Shown here: in pieces, positions 1-9,450 of the stretch
Position numbering within the stretch: position 1 is the stretch's first letter
How the letters are laid out: each line of letters opens with the position of its first letter
Origin: an uncultured Gammaproteobacteria bacterium
GTDB taxonomy: Bacteria; Pseudomonadota; Gammaproteobacteria; Pseudomonadales; Porticoccaceae
Direction: 5' to 3'
Assembly (NCBI GenBank): GCA_913058345.1
Contig: CAJXQR010000005.1
Location: 222,024 to 286,023 of the forward strand
Length of the DNA: 64,000 nucleotides
The notes under the pieces: generated by a model
Told to the model about the DNA's origin: nothing
The model's input: only the letters and a program-made list of their open reading frames with translations
The model's database searches: none
Position numbers and translations under genes: made by a program

Positions 1-2
1 AT

Positions 3-149
3 GTGGGTCTGGTCAGCAACATTATTTATATTTGGCTAAAAGCTTGGGTTTTTGCATTTACTATTGCATTTCCAACAATACTTGTTGTTTCGCCATTAGT
101 TCATAAACTTGTCAGCATAGCTCTAAAGGAAGAAGATGATGCCGCTTAA
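3..149 (+). CDS. DUF2798 family membrane protein, 5' end cut by window
   Basis: The reading frame runs in from the left edge and ends at TAA (147-149), leaving 48 codons. The visible part holds one long hydrophobic segment followed by the conserved-looking stretch FPTILVVSPLVHKLV and a short acidic tail (KEEDDAA). This layout fits the second transmembrane half of DUF2798 proteins, which are small two-helix inner-membrane proteins of unknown function. The start and first helix lie outside the window, so the assignment rests on the C-terminal helix alone. Confidence 0.55.
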   Translation: MGLVSNIIYIWLKAWVFAFTIAFPTILVVSPLVHKLVSIALKEEDDAA

Positions 150-658
150 GCTGTCGTGGCTTGCTGCTTCTGTCAAATGCGTGTTTAGCGATGCTATTCG
201 AAAGACGGGAAATTGTAGCGAAGCTCTCTTGTATTGGCCTTCCAAATATTCGAAAGCATGAGGTCGCCATCTACGCCATAAAACATCGGAAATGCTGCCA
301 TTAACTATCAGCGTAGTGTGACCTGAAAGCAACTCTCGGAAGATTTCGTGAATCAGGCAGGAGTTAAAAAACAATGAGGGCACCCCCGCCTATATGGGTA
401 ATCACGGGGTTTGATGTGCATCTGTCTTTTTCACACCAATCGTAAATGGCCAGTTTGTCGGAAGACTCAATTGAGGTTGATTTTCGATAACCCACCTCCA
501 GTGGTCTTTATAGGCTCTTTTGCTGGGGTGGGTTCGTAGGCATCAATGGTTTGTGCCGACTACTTCTTAGCTGGGTGCTGGTTAAACAGTTGTTATTGAA
601 AGTACAGACATAACAAGCTGTTTTGCCTGTACATGTAGACTAAAATTCGTTTGAAATA
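150..658. other. Intergenic stretch without a supported gene
   Basis: About 500 bases separate the DUF2798 tail from the small hypothetical gene on the opposite strand. Short open frames exist on both strands, including an 86-codon minus-strand one that overlaps the DUF2798 tail. None has a convincing ribosome-binding site or a protein I recognise. Around 395-500 the minus strand is open for about 45 codons without an obvious start. It may be a decayed gene fragment. Confidence 0.4.
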
Positions 659-1006
659 TTAATAATTTGCGGCGATAAAACGTTTCCACTCTTCCCAGCG
701 GCCAGCATTGTAGGGGAATTTTTCGTGATCATAAGCCGATGCGTAAAATTCTTTGCCATCAATTGTCCCCGACACATAGCCGATAAATTTCATTTGCTCG
801 ACATACATCAGTTTATGTTCAGCAGGCACGGTTTTTGCCGTATCGGCTGACCAGAGTCCGCTAGCACGCATTGACTCAATAATTGTCTGAGCTGCGCTAT
901 CGCCAACGCTTGAATCAATGCAGAGATAAAGGCTGGCGTTAGTCATATCGCTGCCATCGAAATACATTTCAAAGTTGTTAATGAGGTCAATTGAGGAAAG
1001 GGACAT
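659..1006 (-). CDS. Hypothetical protein, 115 aa
   Basis: This is a soluble acidic protein with no signal peptide or transmembrane segment and many aromatic residues near its C-terminus (YNAGRWEEWKRFIAANY). The ATG is preceded by a good Shine-Dalgarno sequence (GGAGT about 7 bases upstream), which supports it as a real gene. I do not recognise the family. It is divergent from the flavin oxidoreductase gene, and the roughly 225-base gap between them must carry both promoters. No function is proposed. Confidence 0.7.
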   Translation of the reverse strand: MSLSSIDLINNFEMYFDGSDMTNASLYLCIDSSVGDSAAQTIIESMRASGLWSADTAKTVPAEHKLMYVEQMKFIGYVSGTIDGKEFYASAYDHEKFPYNAGRWEEWKRFIAANY

Positions 1007-1232
1007 ACTGAAAACTCCATTAAAAATGATTGTGACTAGTTGCCGTTTCGCTAACTTGGTGGAAAAAGCTAATGCTTAGTGTAACGAACTCTGGAGAGTA
1101 TGGCAGCCGACTTGTGTGGATAGTATTCAGGAGCTGGCCGGGTTAAGAAAGGTGAGCCCTTCGCTGAAGTATGGCAGAATCAAAAAAGCATATTCATTAA
1201 ATCCACTAACTACAATAAATAGGAGAAATATT

Positions 1233-2321
1233 ATGGATGTTGGCGTTGTTATGGCCTTTCAGAGTAGTCACAATCAACCTCTGTCCGATCTGGATGTTTA
1301 TCAAAATGAGCTGGCGATTGCCCGGCTTGCTGAACCACTGGGTTTTGACTCAATCTGGGGCGTTGAGCACCATTTCACCAATTACACCATGTGCCCAAAT
1401 ACCATGCAGTTTTTAAGCTTTATGGCCGGCCAGACCAGTACCATTAAGGTCGGTACTGCGGCGATTATTTTGCCCTGGCACAAAGACCCTCTGCGTGTTG
1501 CTACCGATATGTCGATGCTCGACAATATGTCTAATGGTCGTGCCCTTATCGGTATGGGCCGCGGTTTGGCGAGGGTCGAATACGATGGCTTTGGTATCGA
1601 TATGGATTCTTCCCGAGAGCGCTTCAATGAGTCGGCACAGATGATTCTCGATGCTCTCGAGTCCGGTACGATGGAAGCCCACGACGGTCAGTTTTTTAAA
1701 CAGGCCCGTCGCGATATTCGCCCCGAACCTTTTAAAAGCTTTAAAGATAGAACCTATATCGTTTCGATGTCTCCCGATACCGTCCCCCATGCAGCCCGCC
1801 TGGGTGGTCGTTTTATGACCTTTGCCGTTGGCCCCTGGGCGCAGCGGGCGAAAGATATTGAACTCTATCGTGAACTTTATCTGGAGAATCACGGCTCGGT
1901 GGCACCACCGGTTTCAGCCAATATTTTTACTGTCTGTGATAAAGACCCCGGTCGTGCAAAAGATATGGCGTATAAATACATGGGTGATTACTGGGAGTCG
2001 GCCATGCGTCACTATGAGATGAAGGGCGAACATTTCGATGACATTAAAGGTTATGAGCACTATGCCCAGTCATCGGTCGCTATGCGCGCAGACGCAGACC
2101 GTGTTACCGAACAATATGTCGAACAACAAATCTACGGAACACCCGACCAGTGTCTGGAAAAGCTAAAAGGCATTGAAGATATTATCGGCAACTTTGAGAT
2201 GAACTGCTTCTTTACCTATGCGGGTATGGATTATGACTATTGCAAAAAAAGCATGACGACCTTTGCCGAAGGTGCGTTGCCAGTGCTAAAGAAATGGGAT
2301 AACAGCGCCAGGGTAGCTTGA
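1233..2321 (+). CDS. LLM-class flavin-dependent oxidoreductase (luciferase-like monooxygenase)
   Basis: This 362-residue protein has the luciferase-like TIM-barrel pattern: an N-terminal strand (MDVGVVMAFQ), then WGVEHHF, then the conserved region around VGTAAIILPWHKDPLRVA and GRALIGMGRG. Such enzymes use reduced flavin (FMNH2 or F420) to oxidise organic substrates with O2. The substrate cannot be read from sequence. The frame stays open for 39 codons upstream, but I chose ATG 1233 because AGGAG lies just before it and the barrel begins there. It is a single gene that converges on the helicase gene across a shared terminator. Confidence 0.88.
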   Translation: MDVGVVMAFQSSHNQPLSDLDVYQNELAIARLAEPLGFDSIWGVEHHFTNYTMCPNTMQFLSFMAGQTSTIKVGTAAIILPWHKDPLRVATDMSMLDNMSNGRALIGMGRGLARVEYDGFGIDMDSSRERFNESAQMILDALESGTMEAHDGQFFKQARRDIRPEPFKSFKDRTYIVSMSPDTVPHAARLGGRFMTFAVGPWAQRAKDIELYRELYLENHGSVAPPVSANIFTVCDKDPGRAKDMAYKYMGDYWESAMRHYEMKGEHFDDIKGYEHYAQSSVAMRADADRVTEQYVEQQIYGTPDQCLEKLKGIEDIIGNFEMNCFFTYAGMDYDYCKKSMTTFAEGALPVLKKWDNSARVA

Positions 2322-2376
2322 TCTTTGGCTTAATTTTAGCGGGTTGTCATGCCACTTTTATTTAGCGAGTGGACTT

Positions 2377-2413
2377 AAAAAGCCCCTGTCGTTTTGCGAA
2401 CAGGGGCTTTTTT
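2377..2413. terminator. Bidirectional rho-independent terminator
   Basis: A strong inverted repeat (AGCCCCTGT ... ACAGGGGCT, loop around TTTTG) is flanked by A5 on the left and T6 on the right, so it has a U-tract on either strand. It lies between the converging flavin oxidoreductase and rhlE-like genes and probably ends both transcripts. Confidence 0.85.
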
Positions 2414-2429
2414 AATGCGGGTAGACGCG

Positions 2430-3899
2430 TTAGCGATTGCCGGATCGTACAACGCGCTCTGGTTCTATCAGGTTACCCGAACTCGCCTTTTGAGGCCGGG
2501 GCTGATTATTGCCGTTATTACTTGGACGTTGGTTATTGCCGTTGGCACTTCTGACGTTAGAGTTGCCATTGCCATTGCCATTGCCATTGCCATTGCCATT
2601 GCCAGCGCGTTGCTGACTGGTTCGTCGGCGCTGCCCACCATTACCAGCGGGTTTGTTGTCTGAATGGCGGGGGTTGCGGCCCTGACCGTTGCGATTTCCC
2701 TGAGAGCTACGGCGTGGCTGCGCACTGCGTGTGGGTCGGTGGCCTGAGCGCGATTCGGGCAGAGCGTGGTCGGGCTCAAAGCCTTCAACCTCTTCGCGGG
2801 GGATTTTGTTGTTAATCAGGCGCTCAATATCGCTCAGTTGTTTGATTTCATCGGCGCTGACTAACGATACGGCATGCCCGCTGGATCCCGCGCGGGCAGT
2901 GCGGCCAATTCGATGTACGTAATCCTCGGGTACGTTCGGCAGGTCGAAGTTAACGACCTGAGGCAGTTGGTCAATATCAATACCCCGTGCGGCAATATCG
3001 GTCGCGACCAGTATTTGTACCTTGCCTTTCTTGAATTCAGTCAGGGCCTTGGTGCGCTGGGCCTGGCTTTTGTTACCGTGAATGGCTGCGGCATGGATGT
3101 CGTCACGCTCAAGCAATTTAACCAGTTTATTAGCACCGTGTTTGGTACGACTAAAGACTAAAGCTTGGTGCCACCCTTCGTGGCGAATCAGATGACTGAG
3201 CAGGGCTGCCTTACGTCCTTTGTCGACGGGGTGAATCTTTTGCTCCACCTTGGTGGCTGTGGTGTTTTGTGGTGCCACATCAATTTCTACGGGATTATTT
3301 AACAGGCCTCGGGCAAGGTGGCGGATATCATTGGAAAAGGTCGCGGAAAAGAGCAGGTTTTGACGCTTTTTAGGCATCAGCGAAATAATACGCTTAATAT
3401 CGTGAATAAAACCCATGTCGAGCATGCGATCGGCTTCATCGAGTACCAGTACTTCTACGTCGTTAAAGTTGATGGCGTTTTGCTTGTGCAGGTCGAGCAG
3501 GCGGCCGGGGGTGGCGACCAGTATTTCGACACCGCGACGTAGCTTCATCATTTGAGGGTTTATTTTTACACCGCCAAAAACCACTGTGGAGCGCAGGTTG
3601 AGATGCTTGCCGTAGTCGAGCACGCTCTCGTGTATTTGTGCTGCGAGTTCACGGGTGGGTGTCACTACTAATGCCAGAGTGCGGTTGCTGTTGGCAGCGG
3701 GCTTGTCGGCCAGCAGGTGCAGCAGCGGCAGCGTGAAACCAGCCGTTTTCCCGGTGCCCGTTTGTGCACTTGCCATTAGGTCGTGGCCATCGAGAACCGC
3801 GGGAATTGCTTTCGCCTGAATTGGTGAGGGCTTATCGTAGCCTTTTTCTTTAACAGCACGCAGCAGGGGCTCGGAGAGGCCGAGGGTGTCAAATGTCAT
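2430..3899 (-). CDS. rhlE: DEAD-box ATP-dependent RNA helicase, RhlE-like
   Basis: This 489-residue protein carries the full motif set of the DEAD-box family in order: Q motif region ([10 protein letters not shown]), motif I AQTGTGKT, Ia [10 protein letters not shown] and TPGRLLD, motif II DEAD, motif III SAT, then RGIDI and HRIGRTAR in the second RecA-like domain. After about residue 375 comes a basic, Arg/Asn/Gly/Gln-rich disordered tail typical of RhlE proteins, which unwind structured RNA in ribosome assembly and RNA decay. The tail includes seven Gly-Asn repeats encoded by a hexanucleotide repeat. RhlE is favoured over SrmB or DbpA by the motif spacing and tail, but subfamily is inferred. 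Confidence 0.93.
   Translation of the reverse strand: MTFDTLGLSEPLLRAVKEKGYDKPSPIQAKAIPAVLDGHDLMASAQTGTGKTAGFTLPLLHLLADKPAANSNRTLALVVTPTRELAAQIHESVLDYGKHLNLRSTVVFGGVKINPQMMKLRRGVEILVATPGRLLDLHKQNAINFNDVEVLVLDEADRMLDMGFIHDIKRIISLMPKKRQNLLFSATFSNDIRHLARGLLNNPVEIDVAPQNTTATKVEQKIHPVDKGRKAALLSHLIRHEGWHQALVFSRTKHGANKLVKLLERDDIHAAAIHGNKSQAQRTKALTEFKKGKVQILVATDIAARGIDIDQLPQVVNFDLPNVPEDYVHRIGRTARAGSSGHAVSLVSADEIKQLSDIERLINNKIPREEVEGFEPDHALPESRSGHRPTRSAQPRRSSQGNRNGQGRNPRHSDNKPAGNGGQRRRTSQQRAGNGNGNGNGNGNGNSNVRSANGNNQRPSNNGNNQPRPQKASSGNLIEPERVVRSGNR
2573..2614. repeat. Hexanucleotide microsatellite (TTGCCA)x7 inside the helicase gene
   Basis: Seven perfect copies of TTGCCA run without interruption. On the coding (minus) strand they read as seven Gly-Asn pairs in the helicase's disordered tail. 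Because the unit is six bases, slippage would change tail length without breaking the frame. Confidence 0.95.
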
Positions 3900-4225
3900 G
3901 AATCTGTCCTATGTGTCGAGCCATTACCCCACGTTTTGAGGCACTGACTATCTAGTCGCCAGCGGCCCTACAAAAGGGGCTAGCGTCGGAATATTATTGT
4001 AAATACCAAGGTGCTTATCGTAACCGGAGTACTTATCTGGGGCGCTTGACAGAGGATGGAAAAGGCACTGATCTTTCTGATAAGGCCTCTTGATTCAAGC
4101 GTGTAAACTAAGGTGTTGCGACGATTTATTGCGCCAGTACAGTTCAGTGCTGGACCGTACTGGCGAGGGATTTTACACGTCGAGCAGGGCTATGGATAGC
4201 CACGCTCGAGTTATTACTATGACAA
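3900..4225. other. Intergenic region between helicase and slyD genes
   Basis: These 326 bases should hold the helicase promoter (minus strand, near 3900-4030) and the end of the slyD transcript. The clear structural element is an inverted repeat, CGCCAGTAC (4132-4140) and GTACTGGCG (4157-4165), separated by 16 bases. It lacks a U-tract on the minus strand, so it is at best a weak terminator for slyD. No convincing gene is present. Confidence 0.45.
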
Positions 4226-4714
4226 TTAGTGGTGATGCCCACAACCACCGGTGCTATGGGGGTGGCCGTGGGCGAGCTCTTCCGCTGTCGCTTCGCGGAT
4301 ACTATCAATAGTGACATCAAAGGTAATGGTCTTACCAGCCAGTGGGTGGTTGCCATTAAGTATGGCCTGGTCGCCATCAATGGCTGTCACCAATACCGAC
4401 AGTGGTCCATTTTCTGTCTCTGCCGTAAAACGCATACCCACTTCGGGTTTATCTTCGTCGCCAAATACCGACAGAGGGACATGCTGCACCAGTTCATTGA
4501 TAAATTCTCCATAGCCGTCTTCCGGGGCAATCGTCACCTGCACCCGGTCTCCAACGTCCTTACCCAGTAGAGCAAGTTCTAGCCCCTTGATGATATTACC
4601 TGCGCCGTGTAGATAGACTAGAGGCTCGTGTTCGGTCGAAGCATCGATTTCCTCGCCGTGTTCATCGGTCAAGGTGTAATGCATGGAAACAACAGATTTA
4701 ATTGCAATGCTCAT
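4226..4714 (-). CDS. slyD: FKBP-type peptidyl-prolyl isomerase, SlyD-like
   Basis: The 162-residue protein starts MSIAIKSVVSMHYTLTDEHG and shows the split FKBP domain of SlyD: YLHGAGNIIKGLELAL, then an inserted chaperone flap around PEDGYGE, then the second FKBP half ending ITFDVTIDSIREAT. The C-terminus is short and His-rich (HGHPHSTGGCGHHH), as in the metal-binding tail of SlyD, which acts as a folding chaperone and delivers nickel. The frame is open for 40 codons upstream, but family alignment places the start at 4714. It appears monocistronic. Confidence 0.9.
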   Translation of the reverse strand: MSIAIKSVVSMHYTLTDEHGEEIDASTEHEPLVYLHGAGNIIKGLELALLGKDVGDRVQVTIAPEDGYGEFINELVQHVPLSVFGDEDKPEVGMRFTAETENGPLSVLVTAIDGDQAILNGNHPLAGKTITFDVTIDSIREATAEELAHGHPHSTGGCGHHH

Positions 4715-4834
4715 AAGGGGCCAATAAAAAGAGGGTGTGTGGTGGAAGACATAGAAAAATGACGCCTTAACTGGCGCTAGCGCACAATTATGGCGCAAGG
4801 TACTCAGCGCGACAAGCCGAAAAACCGCGCACAC

Positions 4835-5542
4835 GAGGTGAACGAAATCTGTTTGATTAACTGGTGATAAATACTGGTTATTTTATGCATACCTGTGCCT
4901 GCTTTGCATTGTAAATGATACTTTAACTGAGAAAAACCATAACAATGCTGCAGGATTGTGGCATAAGAGCCTCGGTGCTAGTGGTAGCTCCATGGTGACG
5001 CAATGGCTGTCTCTTGGTTCTTGGAGTGAGTGATGATTCACGATCTGATCGGCAGCAATGTCATCAATCTACAGCAATCAGTTGCAGAGGCTTTGACGGA
5101 GATAAAGTAATAGCTGTTCATCTGCAATGTAGTGATGACCTGCCGGTGGGTAGTCGATCGACGGCTATTCAGCCCTTTGGCGAGAAGGGCACTCCGCCAG
5201 GTATGTGGGTAAGGAGGCATCATTAAGACCGTATCGTGGGCAATGTCCACGAAGCCAGTCCCATTCTACAGGCGGGTAGTGTCGGTGGTTGGCAGTCGAA
5301 AAAGAGCAACTCTGCAAGCTCTCGGTGAAGTGCGTAGGTAAGGAGACTTGGGCTGTGATTATGATGGTTTGCTCACTTAATGGTCGAGAAGCAATGGTGT
5401 ATATCGCCTTGCGGTGTTAGTACTGCACAGGACTCATTAGGGTTGGGCTAATGAGTATTGGACTAGCTAATATTGCGCTAATTGGTACAAGGTAGGTTGG
5501 GGGCTTGCACAAACGAACGCCATTATGTTGACAAGGGGTACC
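4835..5542. other. Long intergenic region, no firm gene
   Basis: About 700 bases lie between slyD and the following membrane-protein gene. Two overlapping 70-codon frames on opposite strands (about 5014-5250) look like chance. A 25-codon frame at 5033-5110 has a plausible Shine-Dalgarno (GGAG about 8 bases before ATG) but no recognisable product. The rest (5250-5520) shows no structure that I can name. Confidence 0.4.
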
Positions 5543-6553
5543 ATGTATAGCGATGAAGATTTGGCTTCGGCAGTTAAAGCCGGAGTGTTGAGTGAAGCGA
5601 GCGCGGCTGCTTTCCGTCAGCACGTCGACGAATTGCGGCAATCGTCTGTTGCTGATGAGGAGCACTTTCGTTTTCTGACCGGTTTTAACGATGTTTTCGT
5701 GGTTATTGCCTGCATTTTACTACTGGTTTCCGTTAACTGGATTGGCGCAACGGTTGCTTTCTGGTTTGGTGCTTTTTTGCAAGGGGCGAGCGCCTGGGGC
5801 CTGGCGGAATATTTCGCTCGCGTGCGACGCATGGCTCTCCCTTCTATTGTTCTTCTCTTGGCCTTTGTTGGTGGTGTGGTGTTTGGCTGCGTCATGTTGG
5901 CTAAAAGTGTCGGTTTTAGCCAACAGGTCAGTGTGGGTTTGGGCTGTGCTATGGGCGGAGCAGCGGCATGGCTACACTGGCTTCGCTTCAACGTGCCTAT
6001 TACTGTGGCGGCGGGTATGGCCGTTTTGGTCTTCGCTGTTGTTGCATTATTTTCCAGCATCTTTCCGACAGCTAAAGACTGGCGAGGCTTAATGGTTTTT
6101 TTGGGCGGAGTAATGGTTTTCATTATTGGTATGCGCTGGGATGCTTCTGACACGCGACGTCAAACCCGCCGTTCCGACGTCGCCTTTTGGTTGCACCTTG
6201 TTGCCGCTCCGCTGTTAGTACACCCTGTGTTTCTATTACTGGGTGCTTTTGATCAAGGCATGGGCTTGAGTACAGTATTAGTGATCATCGTGCTTTATGC
6301 CTCTATTGCATTGTTATCTATCAGTATTGATCGTCGTGCGATGATGGTGTCAGCACTTGCCTATGTGCTTTACGCGTTCAATACACTGTTGCAGGAATAC
6401 GGCGTTGTCAGTCTTAGTTTTGCCTTTGCGGCATTGACGATCGGTGGGGCTTTACTGTTGATGTCGGCTTTTTGGCACACTTGCAGGGCGTATGTAGTGG
6501 GCTTTTATCCCGATAGGGTTCGAGAGTATTTGCCACCACTGCAGTCGTCGTAA
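5543..6553 (+). CDS. Multi-pass inner-membrane protein of unknown function
   Basis: The 336-residue protein starts with a soluble, acidic N-terminal segment of about 60 residues (MYSDEDLASAVKAG...) followed by some nine or ten hydrophobic helices. The N-terminal part resembles the region that precedes the membrane helices in DUF2157-like proteins, but I am not certain of the family. An ATG also exists six codons upstream at 5525. I prefer 5543 because AAGGGG lies just before it. It converges with the bepA-like gene and has no informative neighbours. Confidence 0.78.
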   Translation: MYSDEDLASAVKAGVLSEASAAAFRQHVDELRQSSVADEEHFRFLTGFNDVFVVIACILLLVSVNWIGATVAFWFGAFLQGASAWGLAEYFARVRRMALPSIVLLLAFVGGVVFGCVMLAKSVGFSQQVSVGLGCAMGGAAAWLHWLRFNVPITVAAGMAVLVFAVVALFSSIFPTAKDWRGLMVFLGGVMVFIIGMRWDASDTRRQTRRSDVAFWLHLVAAPLLVHPVFLLLGAFDQGMGLSTVLVIIVLYASIALLSISIDRRAMMVSALAYVLYAFNTLLQEYGVVSLSFAFAALTIGGALLLMSAFWHTCRAYVVGFYPDRVREYLPPLQSS

Positions 6554-6647
6554 CAGGTTTTCGTCTTGATGTGTGGTTTGGTTTCTGCATGGCTGCGGAG
6601 AGCAATTTTGTATTCTCCTGTTGGTTTAAAACCTAAACAGAGGCTGC

Positions 6648-8126
6648 TTAAAGTTTTTTCATGCTTGCTTCCAGCGTTTCCAAATCAACCAAACGTTGAT
6701 CGATCATGGCGGTCAGCTTGAAGTCTTGACGCACTAATCTTTTTGCGTAGCGTAATTGTTCTCTCGCTTTGCTAAAAATGCCGGTTAGTATGTAGTACTC
6801 CGCTCGGGCAATATGTACGCCGGGTATATCACCTGCCAGGCCACTGGTTTCGGCGAGCTCAAACCATATATTGGGGTCGCTTGGTCGCGCTTTAGCCAGC
6901 TTTTCTAAGACTTGTTCGGACTGGGCGTATTGTCGGTTTTGCAATAAAGTTTTAGCCAATTCGGTTTGTAATGGGTAACTATTGGGGTGGTCTCGGCTCA
7001 GCTTCTCGATGGCCTCAAAGGCTTGATCGTAATTTTCACTGGCACGTTCTAGCTCGATACTGGCAAATTGATAAATGAAACGCTGGGGTTCTTTGTCGAG
7101 CAGGCTCTGAAGGGTTTCTCGGGCCTTCACGTGTCGACCTGCCGCCGACTGAGCCAGTGCAAGACCATAGGTGGCGCCCTCCGTCGATAATGAATGTCCC
7201 TGGAGTTCATTATTAAAACGGTTGATGGAGCGCTGAGCATTACTATCGATGGCAATCAAGGCACGCGCGCGAATTAAGTAGTAGTCGAGATTATCGGGGT
7301 AGTAGCGGGGAGGAAGCTGGCTAGTACGGCCACGGGCATCGGCGACGCGTTTTTCTGACAGGGGGTGAGTCAGCAGAAATTCAGGCGGGCGACGACCAAT
7401 ATAGCGTGTCGCAGCGAGCATGCGCTCGAACATGGCAGGTACGGCATTGGGATCCATTCCGGCGCGGTAGAGGGTGTCGATGCCCAATCGGTCGGCCTCT
7501 TGCTCGTACTGGCGAGAAAAGCGCAGACCACTGTCGATAGCGGAGGCCTGGGACATCGTCATAGCTGCCATCCCGGCATCGCCACCCACCGTCGCGGCAA
7601 GAATTAGCCCCACTAACATGCCTGCCATGGTGGTGTAAGAACTGGCTTTCTGGTTAGCCAGATTACGGGCAAAGTGGCGCTGGCTGAGGTGAGCCAATTC
7701 GTGGGCCAGTACCGAGGCGAGTTGTGCTTCGTTTTCAGCGTACAGGAACAGGCCTGTGTGTACGCCAACGACGCCACCGGGTACGGCAAAGGCATTCATG
7801 GTTGGGTTATTGATGACAATAAGTTCGAGGCGTCGGTCCAGCATTTCGCTATGGCTGGCCAAATGGTAAATCAGGTTTTCGACATAGTTTTGCATTAGCG
7901 GATCGTCGAGAGTGTCGACGCGGCTACGGAACATTTTTAGCCAGGCGCGCCCCAGCTCGTGTTCTTGTCGAAGGGAGACAATACCAGACGTCGTGTCGCC
8001 CAGCATGGGCAGCTTGATCTCATTGGCGCTGGCCTTTTTGCTGGTGGTGATCGGAAACAGCGCAAGGCAAATAATGCTGATCAAGCTGAGGCAAAACTTT
8101 TGGTAGGAAAATAGCACTATACTCAA
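6648..8126 (-). CDS. bepA: M48 family metalloprotease with TPR domain, BepA/YfgC-like
   Basis: The 492-residue protein has an N-terminal hydrophobic signal (to about residue 34), an M48 catalytic domain with the zinc motif HELAH (His142, Glu143, His146) and the third ligand Glu near residue 210 in YEQEADRLG. A long helical TPR-like half follows from about residue 280. BepA proteins act in the periplasm, degrading stalled outer-membrane proteins and helping assemble LptD. The TPR part contacts the BAM complex. Domain order and length match the family well. It is divergent from the AI-2E permease gene across about 190 bases. Confidence 0.92.
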   Translation of the reverse strand: MSIVLFSYQKFCLSLISIICLALFPITTSKKASANEIKLPMLGDTTSGIVSLRQEHELGRAWLKMFRSRVDTLDDPLMQNYVENLIYHLASHSEMLDRRLELIVINNPTMNAFAVPGGVVGVHTGLFLYAENEAQLASVLAHELAHLSQRHFARNLANQKASSYTTMAGMLVGLILAATVGGDAGMAAMTMSQASAIDSGLRFSRQYEQEADRLGIDTLYRAGMDPNAVPAMFERMLAATRYIGRRPPEFLLTHPLSEKRVADARGRTSQLPPRYYPDNLDYYLIRARALIAIDSNAQRSINRFNNELQGHSLSTEGATYGLALAQSAAGRHVKARETLQSLLDKEPQRFIYQFASIELERASENYDQAFEAIEKLSRDHPNSYPLQTELAKTLLQNRQYAQSEQVLEKLAKARPSDPNIWFELAETSGLAGDIPGVHIARAEYYILTGIFSKAREQLRYAKRLVRQDFKLTAMIDQRLVDLETLEASMKKL

Positions 8127-8312
8127 GCATCCCTGGTAGAGGCTTCACTCCATTTCTCATTATTGAGAAAGGTTGAGAAACCTATATAAAACCGGTTTTT
8201 GCAGTTTAACGTATCGAGAGTGAAGGCTTCGACTATTATTATGTGCCGCAGTTCAGTCGTCACGGGCGGGCTATGCGGGTGAGGTCTTAAACCGTGAATA
8301 AAAGGATAAAGT

Positions 8313-9383
8313 ATGTGGAAGGTTGTTGATAGCTGGATTAACCGCTATTTCGCTGATGAAGAGGCAGTACTGTTGGTGATTTTGATCGCCATCACACTAC
8401 TGCTTATCGTCACCATGGGTCAGGTGTTGGCGCCTTTTCTGGCGGCAGTGGTGTTGGCCTTTCTGTTACAGGGCGTTGTTAATTTACTGAAGCGTTGGCG
8501 AATACCCCACTTGCTGGCAGTAACGATTGTCTTTAGTGGCTTTATCAGTTTGTTTCTATTGGTCGTCATTTTCCTTTTCCCCATTGTTATTGAGCAGTTG
8601 AGTCGTTTGTTGCAGTCTGTGCCGGGAATGATGAAGCAATGGCAGGAGGCTGTACTAATGCTGCCCCAACGCTATCCAAGCTTAATTTCGGAGGCTCGCC
8701 TGGATGAGTTTATTGTTTACGCGCAGCAGGAATCGGCTCAGTTTGCCGAAGCGGCACTGGGCTTTTCGATGGGTATATTTCCCAGTGTAATGATGGTGTT
8801 GGTGTATTTAGTGTTGGTCCCCCTACTCGTTTTTTTTATGCTCAAAGACCGTGAGCAGTTAATGCACAGTGCGACCACGTTGTTGCCCGAACGCCGCCCG
8901 GTGATGAAATTAGTCTGGAGCGAAATGACCGTTCAAATCGCTAACTATGTGCGCGGCAAGGCCCTAGAAGTGACACTGGTGGGTGCTGCTACCTATATCT
9001 GCTTTGTGTTGCTGGGCGTTAATTATGCGGCGTTGCTGGCTTTGATGGTTGGTCTGTCGGTGGTGATTCCCTATATCGGCGCCGCCGTGGTTACCGTGCC
9101 GGTTGTGTTAGTCGGTTTGTTTCAGTGGGGCTGGGGTGGCGACTTTTTCTGGCTTTTCTTCGCTTATAGCGTGATCCAATTCATTGATGGCAACGTGCTT
9201 GTGCCCCTGCTGTTTTCAGAGGCGGTGAACCTCCATCCCATTTTGATTATTCTCGCAGTACTTGTCTTCGGCGGTTTATGGGGTTTATGGGGGGTGTTCT
9301 TCGCCATTCCTCTGGCGACCTTAGTCAAGGCGCTTTATAACGCCTGGCCACGCAATGAATCGCCAGAGTTGTTGTCTGACTAA
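8313..9383 (+). CDS. AI-2E transporter family permease (PerM/YdiK-like)
   Basis: The 356-residue integral membrane protein has about eight hydrophobic helices arranged as an N-terminal pair, a central amphipathic segment (about residues 95-150) and a C-terminal bundle containing VVIPYIGAAVVTVPVV and the conserved closing region HPILIILAVLVFGGLWGLWG. This pattern is diagnostic of the AI-2E exporter superfamily (Pfam PF01594). Members export autoinducer-2 or act as ion/H+ antiporters, so the substrate here is unknown. The pitrilysin-type gene follows after 67 bases on the same strand and may be co-transcribed. Confidence 0.9.
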   Translation: MWKVVDSWINRYFADEEAVLLVILIAITLLLIVTMGQVLAPFLAAVVLAFLLQGVVNLLKRWRIPHLLAVTIVFSGFISLFLLVVIFLFPIVIEQLSRLLQSVPGMMKQWQEAVLMLPQRYPSLISEARLDEFIVYAQQESAQFAEAALGFSMGIFPSVMMVLVYLVLVPLLVFFMLKDREQLMHSATTLLPERRPVMKLVWSEMTVQIANYVRGKALEVTLVGAATYICFVLLGVNYAALLALMVGLSVVIPYIGAAVVTVPVVLVGLFQWGWGGDFFWLFFAYSVIQFIDGNVLVPLLFSEAVNLHPILIILAVLVFGGLWGLWGVFFAIPLATLVKALYNAWPRNESPELLSD

Positions 9384-9450
9384 TTCGGGGGCTTTTTTTA
9401 GAATTTTCACCCCTTATTAACAATTTTTAGTCTGATCCAGGAATTTGTCT

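Noticed and set aside
123..383. 86-codon minus-strand frame at the left edge
   Set aside because: It overlaps the DUF2798 tail on the other strand, has no ribosome-binding site and no recognisable content.
5014..5250. Two overlapping 70-codon frames on opposite strands
   Set aside because: Neither has family-like sequence. Frames opposing each other in non-coding DNA are expected by chance.
9384..9450. GC stretch followed by T7 before the protease gene, possible terminator
   Set aside because: The GC stretch (TTCGGGGGC) has no complementary arm nearby, so no stem can form.
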